From IMG/VR virus record IMGVR_UViG_3300047552_000351, positions 1 through 52,196 of that record: a stretch of 52,196 nt of DNA, one strand, 5' to 3'. Every line of letters starts with the position of its first letter. The first letter of the stretch is position 1. The notes beneath the pieces were generated by a model, which saw only the letters and a list, made by a program, of their open reading frames with translations, made no database searches and had not been told where the DNA came from. The position numbers and the translations under genes are program-made. The DNA is from a virus. Below, one piece after another: positions 6,651 to 16,640 of the stretch.

Positions 6651-8993
6651 TCACCCGAATAATATAAGATCCATTATACCGCGCTGATAGTCGATATAAA
6701 TGCCAGTTACAACGAAGTATTTTTGATTGTAGTTTAGACGTGTGCTTGTAATCTCAACGATTGATCCGATATCGACTTGGCCAGCATATTTAATTGCTCC
6801 ACCTATTGAAACAGACACGATGTCCCGACGTACTCCGAAAACCGAAACCCGACGCGCCGATTCTGCGTACGCTTGAGATATCGAAGCAAACAATGATTGA
6901 TCGTTGGTTTTTTCCTCAGCCAATAGCCGAGTCGTCTTGATAGCTGAACTAGCGTATGTCTGCGCCCTCGAAGCCTCCGAAAACCACGCAGCCTTATCAT
7001 CTGTCACAACTCCTGCTAGTGTTTTTTTGTCTTGTACCGCGTAATTGATATCCGCAGCCGTTGTAATTTGCCAGATTGGGTACTCCGCATCTGGTCTCTT
7101 TTCAATGTTAATGATATGGTTATCGTTGAATACGGCTGACGGCGTAGCTGGAGGATCGTCTATCCGTGCGATTCTGAATCTATTAAGATTATCGAAACCC
7201 CACCACGCGCCGACAGTTGAGCAAATTCTATCGATAACGCTTGCAATAGTTTCCTCTTGGCTGACTATAACACCAAGCGGCGCAGCGCACTTTTGATCTA
7301 ACGTCGTGAAGTCGGACTCTACCCAATCAACGTTGGCGGCATACCCTTGCTCAGTTAGGATTCGCTTGATAATGCCTGATGCGCTGCAATCAGTATGGTC
7401 CCAATCCTCAGCAACGCACGCGCTGACCGTGCCGTACGGACTGCTGCCAAGTCTGAAAAATGTACCTTCCGATCCAGAGTAGCACTTAAAGTACCCAGCA
7501 CCAGGACCCTGGCCAGCGGCTTGTAAATTGGTCGCGTTGGTATAATCTGGCGTCGATCTGAAGTATTGCGCACCAGCATCGAACACGTTAAGTACCGCGC
7601 CCGTAATTGGCTTGTCTGACACTTGGTAGATTAGGTGTGACGTGTTGACAAGTACCGGAGACATCAGCGATATTCGCCCATAAATTCTCGGCTTTGACTG
7701 CCCTTTGATATCGTCTGGCGTTCCTTCGATCCCTAATGGAAGCGCATTAGTGCCTGCATATTTTGCAGTCGAAAGCGACTTGTCGAGCGTGTTGGCGCGG
7801 TCTTTTAGTCGCACAGAGACCCGTTGCCGTTCGAACGACACGGAGTCAATGGTAGCTTTTAGGACTGTCGTAAAAAGTCCATATGAGTCTGTTCTGTCGC
7901 CATACTTAAGCGTAAGCGTGCGACCGTCGTAATAATCATCGGCAAGGTACGCAAGCGCACCGTCAGTGTTTATAAGCGTCAACTCGCCTAGCGATACCTG
8001 CTGACGACCTCCAACAACTACGCCCCCGGCATCGCGTCGGAATGTGGCAGGATTCTCGATCCTGGGCGCGTAAAACGTCCCGCTGTTGTCGTACCCTCGC
8101 CCGCTAGAAAACCGATGCGTCACAACACTAGACGTGCCCGGATCGTAGGCTTCGATTTCAGCCAGGAATATGTAGCGCGCAAGTTCTGTTCCAGGTGTCA
8201 CTGGTATCGTGACCGTTCCCGATGCTGTAGCAACTGCTGATGCTGCTCCGGCAAGCTGTACTGATGTCGTAAGCGCTCCGGTCGCAGTCGCAACTGCAGA
8301 TGCTGACCCAGCTACGAAAATTGGCTGCGAAATAACAGTACCGCTTGCGGCCGCAACTCCGGACGCTGCGCCAGCCATAGTTATTGACGTTGTAAGAGAT
8401 GCTGATGCGGTAGTCACTGCGGTTGCGTTTGACGCTGCCGTAATCGATGTGGTCAGCCCGCCAGTAGCAGTGGCAACGGCAGATGGTGATGCATTAAGGA
8501 CAATCAGAGGAGTGTAGTAGACGGTAACGCTGACCGCATCTACCTGTGCGTATCCCCCTGCCGACAAGTTGGCCGAAAACAGAACTCCGAAATCGTTAGA
8601 ATTGACTTGTGCGCCTGTTATTTCTTGGCCCCATGTGTCTGACGATCCGCCATATGTCTTTACGGTATCGGTCGTCGGCCAGTTAGTACCCGTGTCGGCC
8701 TTATCGTCTTCCGACAACGAGCCAGGGCTTCCGAGCTTGATCCTGACGGATGAATCAACGATAGTTCCGGATACACGATTTCGCTCTACGTTGACCTCCA
8801 CGCCGTCAACACGCACGTCAGTTGGCAGACTAAATCCGTACGTGTCTGTTAGACAGTAATTAGTGTCTCCAGACGTTACGCAGTAGGTACGTTGGTCGTT
8901 TGAAGTTAGAACATTAGAAACTAACTGCCACGCATTTGCACCATACTGCGTGTCATTCGCAGCGGCAGACGGCGAGTTAGTGACTGATGCCAT
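6651..8993 (-). CDS. Large tail hub/baseplate protein with Ala-Thr repeats (780 aa)
   Basis: Three parts are visible. Residues 1-165 form a beta domain ending in VDAVSVTVYYTP. Residues 168-265 form five imperfect repeats of about 20 residues (consensus SAVATATGxLTTSI). Residues 270-780 resemble the hub domains of siphovirus tail-tip proteins, with the stretches RQQVSLGELTLINTDG, IASVIDRICSTVGAWW and a C-terminal beta barrel. Its place between the tape measure region and the receptor-binding-like protein fits a baseplate hub that opens the tail tube at infection. Exact family uncertain. Confidence 0.65.
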   Translation of the reverse strand: MASVTNSPSAAANDTQYGANAWQLVSNVLTSNDQRTYCVTSGDTNYCLTDTYGFSLPTDVRVDGVEVNVERNRVSGTIVDSSVRIKLGSPGSLSEDDKADTGTNWPTTDTVKTYGGSSDTWGQEITGAQVNSNDFGVLFSANLSAGGYAQVDAVSVTVYYTPLIVLNASPSAVATATGGLTTSITAASNATAVTTASASLTTSITMAGAASGVAAASGTVISQPIFVAGSASAVATATGALTTSVQLAGAASAVATASGTVTIPVTPGTELARYIFLAEIEAYDPGTSSVVTHRFSSGRGYDNSGTFYAPRIENPATFRRDAGGVVVGGRQQVSLGELTLINTDGALAYLADDYYDGRTLTLKYGDRTDSYGLFTTVLKATIDSVSFERQRVSVRLKDRANTLDKSLSTAKYAGTNALPLGIEGTPDDIKGQSKPRIYGRISLMSPVLVNTSHLIYQVSDKPITGAVLNVFDAGAQYFRSTPDYTNATNLQAAGQGPGAGYFKCYSGSEGTFFRLGSSPYGTVSACVAEDWDHTDCSASGIIKRILTEQGYAANVDWVESDFTTLDQKCAAPLGVIVSQEETIASVIDRICSTVGAWWGFDNLNRFRIARIDDPPATPSAVFNDNHIINIEKRPDAEYPIWQITTAADINYAVQDKKTLAGVVTDDKAAWFSEASRAQTYASSAIKTTRLLAEEKTNDQSLFASISQAYAESARRVSVFGVRRDIVSVSIGGAIKYAGQVDIGSIVEITSTRLNYNQKYFVVTGIYIDYQRGIMDLILFG
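8199..8492 (-). repeat. Five imperfect Ala/Thr-rich repeats within the tail hub gene
   Basis: About 60-nt coding repeats encode residues 168-265 of the 780-aa tail protein. Units of roughly 19-22 residues alternate an SAVATATG strand with an LTTSI strand. The copies have diverged, and the third (ISQPIFVAG) most. They probably form a repetitive beta-stalk that sets spacing in the tail tip. Confidence 0.75.
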
Positions 8994-8995
8994 TA

Positions 8996-9430
8996 CTAGT
9001 TATCAATCTGAATGGTCAGCGCACCGGCTTGGAACATTGGCGCTGGGTCTCCGTTGTTAACGGTTTTGGATGCGGTTAGCGCGGCCCATACAAGCAGATT
9101 GCCTGACGTTGACGCGTCGAACAGACCAAAGTGTGTTACGGTTCCCCAATTCGCGGTAGGGGTAGGAAAAGTAATGGATGCTGCGTTCGAAACAGTCCCG
9201 CCAGTTCCGCTACTGTTCCCGGTTGTTGTTCCGTGCGTTCCGTTCCATGACGCATCTGCCTTTGTTACTGAAACACGCGCATATGATCCACCGCTAACTT
9301 CAGTGCCACCGCCCGTGTCGCTTGGAGCAGCAGTAAATAGGCCAACGTACATAGTGCCTGGCGTATACGCCGTTGCGCGGAACAGATGATCTGCTAATTT
9401 ATTTTCAAGGTAATTAGTAAAACTAGCCAT
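8996..9430 (-). CDS. Small tail fibre-like structural protein (144 aa)
   Basis: Opens with ASFTNYLENKLADHLFRA and continues TMYVGLFTAAPSD, the hallmark of a widespread family of short phage tail/fibre structural proteins. The rest is a Gly/Thr-rich beta domain ending FQAGALTIQID. It sits between the tape measure gene and the tail hub gene with only 2 nt to the latter. The family is reliably phage-structural, but its place in the virion is not known to me. Confidence 0.7.
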   Translation of the reverse strand: MASFTNYLENKLADHLFRATAYTPGTMYVGLFTAAPSDTGGGTEVSGGSYARVSVTKADASWNGTHGTTTGNSSGTGGTVSNAASITFPTPTANWGTVTHFGLFDASTSGNLLVWAALTASKTVNNGDPAPMFQAGALTIQIDN

Positions 9431-9458
9431 GCCTTAATTCTCCAAAAGTAAAATTATA

Positions 9459-12400
9459 CTATGCTGAAAGCCTAGCATTTCGCTCAATCGTTGATAATCT
9501 ATCGTCCATACGCTCTAGAGATTGCACCATTCTTGGGTATGCCATTGCGTTACTATTGACGATTGCCTGCAGTTCTGTTTTAAGTTCGCCAATCGCTTTA
9601 GTTATCTTCTCGTCATCCTCACTGGTCATGATCCGCTTACTATTATTTGCATCGATGACTTGTGCTGGCTTTGCGAAATTAACGAGTTCCGGTCCCTTCT
9701 CTCCTACAAGCGCCAACCCGGCGCCGAGATAACCGCCAGATGCTGCTGCAGGAACGACATCGACGCCCATGTTTGCGGCCATCTTGTTAAGCTGCCGCAA
9801 CTGTGCTCGGTTCAATATGTTCAGGCCTTTGACTTCATCAATCAGAGTTGCCATCTGATTAACGGCCCGAGTTCGCTCGTATGCAAGCAGTTCGTTAAGC
9901 CGTTCGAGTTTTGCTATCGTCCGATCACGCAGCGTCTTGAGTGCTAGATTCTTTTCAGGGTCTGACAAGTCTTCGATGGCTTTTTGCGCCTTCGCCTGAG
10001 CCTTCGAAACTTTCTTGTCGTACAAGTCGTTGATATCCTGGCGTTGATTGTCGAACTGCTTAGAAATCCGCGTTAATTTGTTGTCGAGTGTGTCGTTGAC
10101 TGAATCAATACGAGATTGGAATGACTCGCGAAGTCGATCCATTTCGTCAGACTGTGCGCGTGATAATGCTCGGCTTTCAACCTGGAACGTGCGTTCCAGC
10201 GCCTTCATATCAGCGCTTTGCTGTTCCTTTAGTTGGTCGATCTTGCTTTGTACCGATACCTCGTTTGTCTGTGTATTTCCAAGCGCTTCGAGTTCTTTCT
10301 GGATGCGCTCGAACTCGGTAGCGTATGCCGTCGATCCGCCGAAGTATTGACGCAACAGGTTAAGCAATACATCTGCCTGACCGCTTACCTTTCCAGCTGC
10401 TTCAGCGTCACCACCTTTCGCAAGAGCAACCAACGTTGCATACTGTTGGCGGGCTTCCTTGATCTTGTCTTCCGGAGACAAACTCGACAGCGCGCCGGTC
10501 TTAAGTCCTTCGGCGTACTGCTTGATCTGAGCAAACGCGGATTTGAGTTGGTTCGCTATGTTTAGCTGATCCTGAAGCGCTTCCATTTCCGCATTCTGGG
10601 TTTTCTGTAGCGCGTCACGGCGTGCAGACTGCTGATCCTCAAGCGACCATGTGGCCTCTTGTTGGCGGTCCTCTAGCTGCCGCTCCGCACCCTTTAGGGC
10701 AGCCTGTATCGCGTCAATGCGTGCCTCTGCGGCGTCCCTAGCGGCGTTAGTGCGTGCTTCCTCTGCGCGGTCTACTGCGGCAAGCTTTCGATCACGCCTG
10801 ACGTTGATCGTTTCAATATCAGATTCCAACTGCTTGTTGATCGCGTTGGTTTTCCGCTGGATGCCCTTTTGTATTCTCTCAACTTGTTGATCATATACTG
10901 ACATGATGTTGTTAATCATGTCAGTAATGAGTTCTACGCCCTTTTGCGGATCATTAACGCCAGATTTGCGGTATTCCCTATATGCGTCAGTGGATGCTTG
11001 CAACTGCTGTTTGGCAAATTGTAACGGAGCGTTCCCTCCCTTTAGGTCGGCAATCTTGGAAGCGATGGTATTCTGCAGGTCTTCAATACCCCGGATCATA
11101 TCGTTCCAGAAATCGCGCAGCGAACTAAGCAGCACCTCGCCCTCTTGTCGGAGTATGCGCTTTCGTTCATCCGTCAGCGCTTTAAGCTTTTCGCCAAGTT
11201 GCGCAGAATCTATGTCTGCGCTGTTCTTGGCCATCTGGTCGATAATGCCTTGAATCTGCGTGTTGATGCTGTCGATTTCTTTCTGTTTTGCCGAGAGGTC
11301 GCCGCGCAGTATATCGGCCTGGGCGTTAAGATCTCCAAGTTGTTGACGCCACGACGCTACGTATTGTGCAGCCTTCGGCACGCCTTCCCAGCGCGCGATA
11401 AGGTCTTGATACTTGCTGATTTCTGAAAGCGTCGTATTCAGGAATCCAAGATTGGTATTTATCTCGGACTGCCGGATACTGCGATAAGCAGTTAACTTAT
11501 CGACATCGGCTTGCAGTGGGTCATTGACTGCTTTTTTGGCAAGAGCGGCACGGTTTGCAAAGTCTGATTCTACTTGCCCTAGCTTTGCGTCTAATATGTC
11601 TTTGAAATCATCGACAATTGTCTGAAGCTGTTCAGCATACGTCCCAAGCGGATTGATATAGTTTTTATACTTCTTTTCGAGTTCGTCGGCTGCGTCGGCT
11701 GCATCTGCGAATGCTCCAGACAACGCGACAACACGCGCAAACAGTTTTTGACCTTCTTCGGTAGTCGTGTCGATGGATAACGCGAGTTCGCGGAACCCTT
11801 CTTTGCTCGTCGGAAGTACTAGCCCGAGTTCTCCAAACTGTCGAGATATAGTGACCAGCGAGTTAGCATACTGCTCGCCAGCACTGAAGAAATTGGAGTT
11901 GAAATCCTCCATTGCGTTGCGTAGATTAGCAACTCCGCCAACAGCTTCAGTCATTGCTCTGGTAAGCGCATTCGCCTCAATGCCCATACCCGTGAACAGG
12001 TCACGCACCGCAACAAGGTCTTGATATACGGCAACGAGGTCGTCCAAGCTTCCTACAGCGTCTTCCATGAACTTGCCAACGCTAGACCCTGCCTCGCGCA
12101 TGATGATCGACTGGCGAACGATTTCTGCGCCTACGTCTTCGGCTTGACGGTTAACTACATCCTTGTACGACACTGCTGCAATGTTGAGTTGTTCTAGCGC
12201 GCCTTTTGCCTGGTTAATGCCAGATGCAACGCGAGTTAGAGTCTCGAACATTCCTTCGCCAACACGATTAAATGACTCTAGCTCGTCAATGTTTAAGGCT
12301 TTCGCCATGCGATCCGCAATCGCGCTAAACTGAGCAGAAAGGGCTTCCTGTAGTTCCTTTCCGGTTAGTTTCTTTCCGTCAGTGCCTTTCAGGCTTTGAG

Positions 12401-15400
12401 GATCAATGGAAACTGTGAACTCGGCAAGGCGCTTTTGGAATTCCATGCTCGAAATGCCGAATGCTTTTGCGCCCTCCTGTACCGCATCAGCGAGTGATCG
12501 GATCACCTTAGTGAATGCATCCTCTGTTTCCTGAGCAACTTGGCCTAGATACGTTTTTGTCTTAGACGATAGCGTCATACCGAATAGCTTAGTGGTCGTC
12601 GTGACATCGGTATAACTCTTTAGTTCTAACCCGCTTTTCAATACTTCGCTTAGCAGTTGCGGGTTAAGCGTCCCAATACCGAAGTCTGTTATTTTAGAAC
12701 GTGTATTCATGAACAACGTAGGCTCGCCAAACAATCCCTTATTGTTGTTGACCCATTTAACGTTTTGTCCAGTAAGAGCAGTCAGTGCGTTGACATTTAC
12801 GAGTAGGCTAGTAGTAGCGCCCTTAAGCGACGCGTCGATATTCTCTAACGCTTTCGTCATCTTGGCGCTATAGTCAAGATCCGCGCTGCTATTGTTCTTC
12901 AGTATTTCGAGACTATTCGAAATGCTTTGACTCTTGGCTGCTTCGTCGCCCGTAACGGTGCCAGTATTGACCGCAGTCGTTTTACCAACCGCGCCTTGCT
13001 TGCCAGGATTACCACCTCCCATGCCTACGCCAAACCCAAGCGCTGCCATTGTTGCCGCCATAGCGGCCATGCGTATCCAGGCAGAATAAGGTTCTCCGTT
13101 TGCTTGATTAGCAACGCCTACTGCTGCCGCAGCTTGTCCTTGCATCTGCTTTTGCGCTACGTCTTGTCCGGTAAACGTCCATCCAGCAACAGCCATCTGG
13201 ATATAGTTCGAAAGCGTCAACGCTAACTCGATCATGCGGAACGCTTTAGTAGCAGCCTGCATCGCGTTATAACCGCTCGTTCCTTCCTCGAAGAACGATC
13301 CAGCGGCTTGCGTTAGGTTGCCGTATTGGTGAATCTGCGCGCTTAACTGGTTCGACTGCTCGCGCTGAATAGCCGTCATCTTTTCAGCGTCTGGCATCGT
13401 CTTGTCGCTTTGTATCGACTTGATGCGCTGCTCGGACTGGTACATCGTCTCGTTATACTGAGCCAATCCTGCCACGACTTGACCAATAGCCGCGCCAGTC
13501 TTACCAAACGCTTCCGCCATTCCTTGCGCGCTCTGCTGAGCTTGGCGGACCATAGTTTGATAGTATTGGCCCATGCGGAGCACTTCGTCCTTTACCGCTT
13601 TTTCGGAGTCCGCTTGTTCCTTCTTGGCGGCGTTTAGTGCTTCGATTTCCGCCAGTTTCTTTTTTGCGGTCGCCTCTACTGCGTCCGCCTCTTCGTTGCT
13701 AAGCCCAACCAAAACCTCGCGCAAACGCTGTTCCTCGGACAGCAAGTTGTTTTGATCCTGCAACGCTGCAATCTGGTCGTCCAATGATTGGAGATAGTCG
13801 GCAATCGCCTGCGCGCTTCGTACCTTTCCGTCAGTTTCTTGCTGCTGCGCAGACGCGATGTCGCTCGCAAGTTGCGACGCCTTAGTGCCTGATTGGATCT
13901 CAAGTTGTGCGCGTTGTGCGCTAAGTTGTGCTAGATTCGCCTCGGCTTGCTCGCGCTGACTGGTCAGTTGTAAATGCTGTTGCTCAGTTAGTTTGTACTG
14001 GTTTTCTGCGGCAATGATTGCGTTAATGTTGGCCAGCTTTACGCGAGCGTACGTTTCTTCGTTGGAAACCTTAGAAAGTTGCAAGCGCAGCAATTCCTGC
14101 TGCATCGCCTTTTCTTGCTCTGCGGCTTGCGTCAAATAAGCGACTTTATTAGCACCTGTGGCTTGACTAGATTCGCGCGAAACGGTCGCGTCGAATTCCT
14201 GGATGCGCGCTTTTTGTTTCTCTATTTGAGTATCGATCTCAGCATTGCGCTTATCCATCGCGGCTTTAGTCTTCGCTTCCATTGTGTCAAGTTCAGCGCT
14301 GAATGTCTCAAATTGGGATCGCGTTAACTGCTCCTGCTGCTTTGGCGATAGCGTGTCTGCTAGTAGCCCATTCGGGTACTTTGCTTTAAGATCGCGAGCG
14401 GCCTTGTCGTATGCTGCTAGATAGTCCTTAACCCATCCTGCACCAGTGCCGTATTTTGCTAGATTGCCTTCCCCGCCATTGTATGCGGCAAGTACTCTAA
14501 CAAGGTCTCCATCATACTTCTTATACAGTCGCGCAAGTTCTTCGACTCCGATTCTGATATTTTCCATTGCATTGTTGATATTCCCTTTATTGCCGAAGTA
14601 TTTCGGCATCAACTGCATAACGCCAGTCGCGCCTTTGTCTGATACTGCCCCCTGGTTAAAGTTAGATTCGAGTTTAGCGACAGTCACCGCAAGCTGTTCA
14701 GGTATGCCAGCCTTTCTAGCCGCCTGCGCAATTGCTGCGATGGTATCCTCTGCCTTCTTTCCGACGTTTTCTATCTTATAGCCAACGTCTCCAAAGCCTT
14801 TAGACATCTCTGTTGTTTGCGCAGTGACTTGCTTTTCTTGTGCAATCATCTGTTGGAGAAGTTTGTCGGCTTCGTCAAACTGCTTTTGTGCGAAGTCGAT
14901 ATCCCCTATTCCAGCGCCTCTAGCCTTAAGCGTTACTAACTTGGTTCCAAGTTCATTAACCAGTTGCGCTTGTTCCTTTAGCGTATTCGTGCTGCCAGTC
15001 GATCGCCATCGGTCAAAATACGACGCAAGCGAGTTCATACCGTCAGCAAGCGTTTTGACCATTCCGGATGCCGTCGCAACCTCCGCCATGAATGCCTGCA
15101 AGCTTGTCGTTAATCGCTGGAATGATTGCCCAAACGTTGACGGCAATGCGCGCGCCTGTTCGTCAAACGATTGGCGCATTTTTACCATTGCGTCCGCTAT
15201 TGTGTCAGCGGTTAGCTTTCCCTCTGTTGCGAGGCTTTTAAGCTGGCCTATAGGCACTCCGATTGCCTTGGCAAGTTCTGCCATCAGCGTTGGCGCATTC
15301 TCCATTAGGCTTCTAAACTCTTCGCCTTGGAGTTTGCCTGACGCCATAGCCTGCGAGAATTGAAGGATTGCGCTTTGCGCCTCTTGAGTAGAAGACCCAG

Positions 15401-15866
15401 AAATGCGCAGCGCTTGTGCCATTGTCTTGACAATCGCGAGCATGTCAGCCGCGCTTCGTCCTGTTCCTTCGAACGCACGCGCCATGCGCGTATACAGCGC
15501 TACGTTAGACTCTAGGTCGCTTGCTGTTTCTTGGCTGATTCTGAACAGTTCACGATAGACGCCAGCAAACTGCGTTGCGCTATTCGACACAAGACGCAGA
15601 CGGCCTTCTAGTAACTGGAATCGGTCGGCAGCTTCAATGGCAGCGCGTGTTGCAGCGATTGCCGTCCCTACCGTCACATACGCAGCAGCCGTAGCCGCAG
15701 CAGTTCGGCCAAGAGAAGAAAGCGAACGCTCTTGATTGGAAGCGGAAGAGGATGAGTTTTTTAGAGACCGATCAAGCTTGTTGACTTGATTGTCTAAATT
15801 GGCAATCTCAGCGGACGCATTCTTGCCATCCGCCGAGATTTTAATCGTAAGTCCTAAATCTGCCAT
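9459..15866 (-). CDS. Tape measure protein with lytic transglycosylase domain (2135 aa)
   Basis: The longest gene in the window. Residues of about 75-270 match the conserved tape-measure N-terminus (QLLEGRLRLVSNSA, RSLMENAPTLMAELA, KLTADTIADAM). Residues of about 375-490 form a soluble lytic transglycosylase domain with catalytic Glu400 (AKLESNFN), GATGVMQLMP at 412-421 and AYNGGEG at 461-467. Long heptad-rich coiled coils follow, with a Gly-rich hydrophobic patch near the middle. The protein sets tail length and is injected. The peptidoglycan-cutting domain would help the DNA cross the cell wall. It follows the tail chaperone, as is usual. Confidence 0.95.
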   Translation of the reverse strand: MADLGLTIKISADGKNASAEIANLDNQVNKLDRSLKNSSSSASNQERSLSSLGRTAAATAAAYVTVGTAIAATRAAIEAADRFQLLEGRLRLVSNSATQFAGVYRELFRISQETASDLESNVALYTRMARAFEGTGRSAADMLAIVKTMAQALRISGSSTQEAQSAILQFSQAMASGKLQGEEFRSLMENAPTLMAELAKAIGVPIGQLKSLATEGKLTADTIADAMVKMRQSFDEQARALPSTFGQSFQRLTTSLQAFMAEVATASGMVKTLADGMNSLASYFDRWRSTGSTNTLKEQAQLVNELGTKLVTLKARGAGIGDIDFAQKQFDEADKLLQQMIAQEKQVTAQTTEMSKGFGDVGYKIENVGKKAEDTIAAIAQAARKAGIPEQLAVTVAKLESNFNQGAVSDKGATGVMQLMPKYFGNKGNINNAMENIRIGVEELARLYKKYDGDLVRVLAAYNGGEGNLAKYGTGAGWVKDYLAAYDKAARDLKAKYPNGLLADTLSPKQQEQLTRSQFETFSAELDTMEAKTKAAMDKRNAEIDTQIEKQKARIQEFDATVSRESSQATGANKVAYLTQAAEQEKAMQQELLRLQLSKVSNEETYARVKLANINAIIAAENQYKLTEQQHLQLTSQREQAEANLAQLSAQRAQLEIQSGTKASQLASDIASAQQQETDGKVRSAQAIADYLQSLDDQIAALQDQNNLLSEEQRLREVLVGLSNEEADAVEATAKKKLAEIEALNAAKKEQADSEKAVKDEVLRMGQYYQTMVRQAQQSAQGMAEAFGKTGAAIGQVVAGLAQYNETMYQSEQRIKSIQSDKTMPDAEKMTAIQREQSNQLSAQIHQYGNLTQAAGSFFEEGTSGYNAMQAATKAFRMIELALTLSNYIQMAVAGWTFTGQDVAQKQMQGQAAAAVGVANQANGEPYSAWIRMAAMAATMAALGFGVGMGGGNPGKQGAVGKTTAVNTGTVTGDEAAKSQSISNSLEILKNNSSADLDYSAKMTKALENIDASLKGATTSLLVNVNALTALTGQNVKWVNNNKGLFGEPTLFMNTRSKITDFGIGTLNPQLLSEVLKSGLELKSYTDVTTTTKLFGMTLSSKTKTYLGQVAQETEDAFTKVIRSLADAVQEGAKAFGISSMEFQKRLAEFTVSIDPQSLKGTDGKKLTGKELQEALSAQFSAIADRMAKALNIDELESFNRVGEGMFETLTRVASGINQAKGALEQLNIAAVSYKDVVNRQAEDVGAEIVRQSIIMREAGSSVGKFMEDAVGSLDDLVAVYQDLVAVRDLFTGMGIEANALTRAMTEAVGGVANLRNAMEDFNSNFFSAGEQYANSLVTISRQFGELGLVLPTSKEGFRELALSIDTTTEEGQKLFARVVALSGAFADAADAADELEKKYKNYINPLGTYAEQLQTIVDDFKDILDAKLGQVESDFANRAALAKKAVNDPLQADVDKLTAYRSIRQSEINTNLGFLNTTLSEISKYQDLIARWEGVPKAAQYVASWRQQLGDLNAQADILRGDLSAKQKEIDSINTQIQGIIDQMAKNSADIDSAQLGEKLKALTDERKRILRQEGEVLLSSLRDFWNDMIRGIEDLQNTIASKIADLKGGNAPLQFAKQQLQASTDAYREYRKSGVNDPQKGVELITDMINNIMSVYDQQVERIQKGIQRKTNAINKQLESDIETINVRRDRKLAAVDRAEEARTNAARDAAEARIDAIQAALKGAERQLEDRQQEATWSLEDQQSARRDALQKTQNAEMEALQDQLNIANQLKSAFAQIKQYAEGLKTGALSSLSPEDKIKEARQQYATLVALAKGGDAEAAGKVSGQADVLLNLLRQYFGGSTAYATEFERIQKELEALGNTQTNEVSVQSKIDQLKEQQSADMKALERTFQVESRALSRAQSDEMDRLRESFQSRIDSVNDTLDNKLTRISKQFDNQRQDINDLYDKKVSKAQAKAQKAIEDLSDPEKNLALKTLRDRTIAKLERLNELLAYERTRAVNQMATLIDEVKGLNILNRAQLRQLNKMAANMGVDVVPAAASGGYLGAGLALVGEKGPELVNFAKPAQVIDANNSKRIMTSEDDEKITKAIGELKTELQAIVNSNAMAYPRMVQSLERMDDRLSTIERNARLSA

Positions 15867-15878
15867 CGCGCGCGTACC

Positions 15879-16621
15879 TTATTTTGGTTTGTTCAATATC
15901 GGGAGCGCTGCCATTTCCATTATCTGCAAGTCCCGAAATATCTCATTCGCTCGCCTCGCGCGATGTCCAAAACTGCGAATTACTATATCAACGTCTGTAT
16001 ACCTTAGCCCGTGGTAAAGAATGGTGCCGCTCATCGCTGGAATTTCACGACGCCAGCATGTGCAGCAGGATAGGAAAACTAGAACAGAATCCCAATTCTC
16101 ATCGAATACTTCAAAGTGAATAGACTCGTCTTCTCCTTGCGTTTCTTCAACAATACCGAATATTCGCAATGATTCGGCCCCGTCGTCGTCATCTTCAACA
16201 CTCGCGCTACTTAGTTTTGGCTGTGCCCAATACCTAGCAGCGCCCTCTAGTTTTTTACTCGCGCGCCTCCCGATAGCGTCGCTTCAAAGAATGCGGACGT
16301 GATCTTTGATGCCGCGTTTGGGAATTGATCCAATAGCGCAAATACAGCATCACGAACAAATGGGACAGGTTTACCATCTTCGTCGCTAATATGCCTCCAA
16401 TCTTTTGCAATGTTCATGACGTAATCAACATCAGCTTCCAGCGTGTCGCCGGAATCGCTGCGGTTCTTTGATTCGTCAAACATGCGGTTAACTTCAGATC
16501 GCGAAAACCGATTAAACAACATTTCAAAACTGAACGTTCTTGACCCTCCGGTCTCAGTTACTACAGGAATCTCTACCTTATACCAGAACGGTTTATCTTG
16601 TTTGGCTAGAACGAAACTCAT
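15879..16621 (-). CDS. Tail assembly chaperone, frameshift-extended form (gpGT-like)
   Basis: A -1 ribosomal shift at A AAA AAC (16256-16250 on the minus strand) would let ribosomes bypass the TAG ending the short form and join the downstream frame without any stop. The extension includes FDENWDSVLVFLSCCTCWR and GLRYTDVDIVIRSFG, a DUF1799-like domain typical of the T part of G-T chaperones. The downstream frame has no ATG near its start, only a TTG at 16169, which fits translation by frameshift. In lambda, gpG and gpGT fold the tape measure and recruit tail tube subunits. This pair lies immediately before the tape measure gene. Confidence 0.85.
16204..16256 (-). promoter_or_regulatory. Programmed -1 frameshift signal (slippery site plus stem-loop)
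   Basis: Minus-strand reading gives GTA AAA AAC TAG, in which A AAA AAC is a canonical -1 slippery heptamer. Six nucleotides after it, GCGCTGCT (16243-16236) can pair with AGTAGCGC (16211-16204) in an 8-bp stem with one G-U pair. TTGG and CCAA can pair inside the loop. Slippery site, spacing and stem match the signals used for tail chaperone frameshifting in lambda-like phages. Confidence 0.85.
16247..16621 (-). CDS. Tail assembly chaperone, short form (gpG-like, 124 aa)
   Basis: The unshifted product ends at the TAG directly after the slippery heptamer. It opens with a beta-rich part (FWYKVEIPVVTETGGSRTFSFEMLFNRFS) and continues as an acidic helical domain with DWRHISDEDGKPVPF, a pattern shared by phage tail chaperones that bind the tape measure during tail assembly. 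It lies between the tail tube gene and the tape measure gene. An intrinsic terminator upstream (16641-16676) may lower its expression relative to the tube protein. Confidence 0.85.
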   Translation of the reverse strand: MSFVLAKQDKPFWYKVEIPVVTETGGSRTFSFEMLFNRFSRSEVNRMFDESKNRSDSGDTLEADVDYVMNIAKDWRHISDEDGKPVPFVRDAVFALLDQFPNAASKITSAFFEATLSGGARVKN

Positions 16622-16640
16622 AAGTTACTCGTGATTAGTT

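Noticed and set aside
15879-16169. Separate 96-aa gene from a TTG start
   Set aside because: The frame is open further upstream to the slippery heptamer and lacks a ribosome site at the TTG, so it is better read as the frameshift extension of the tail chaperone.
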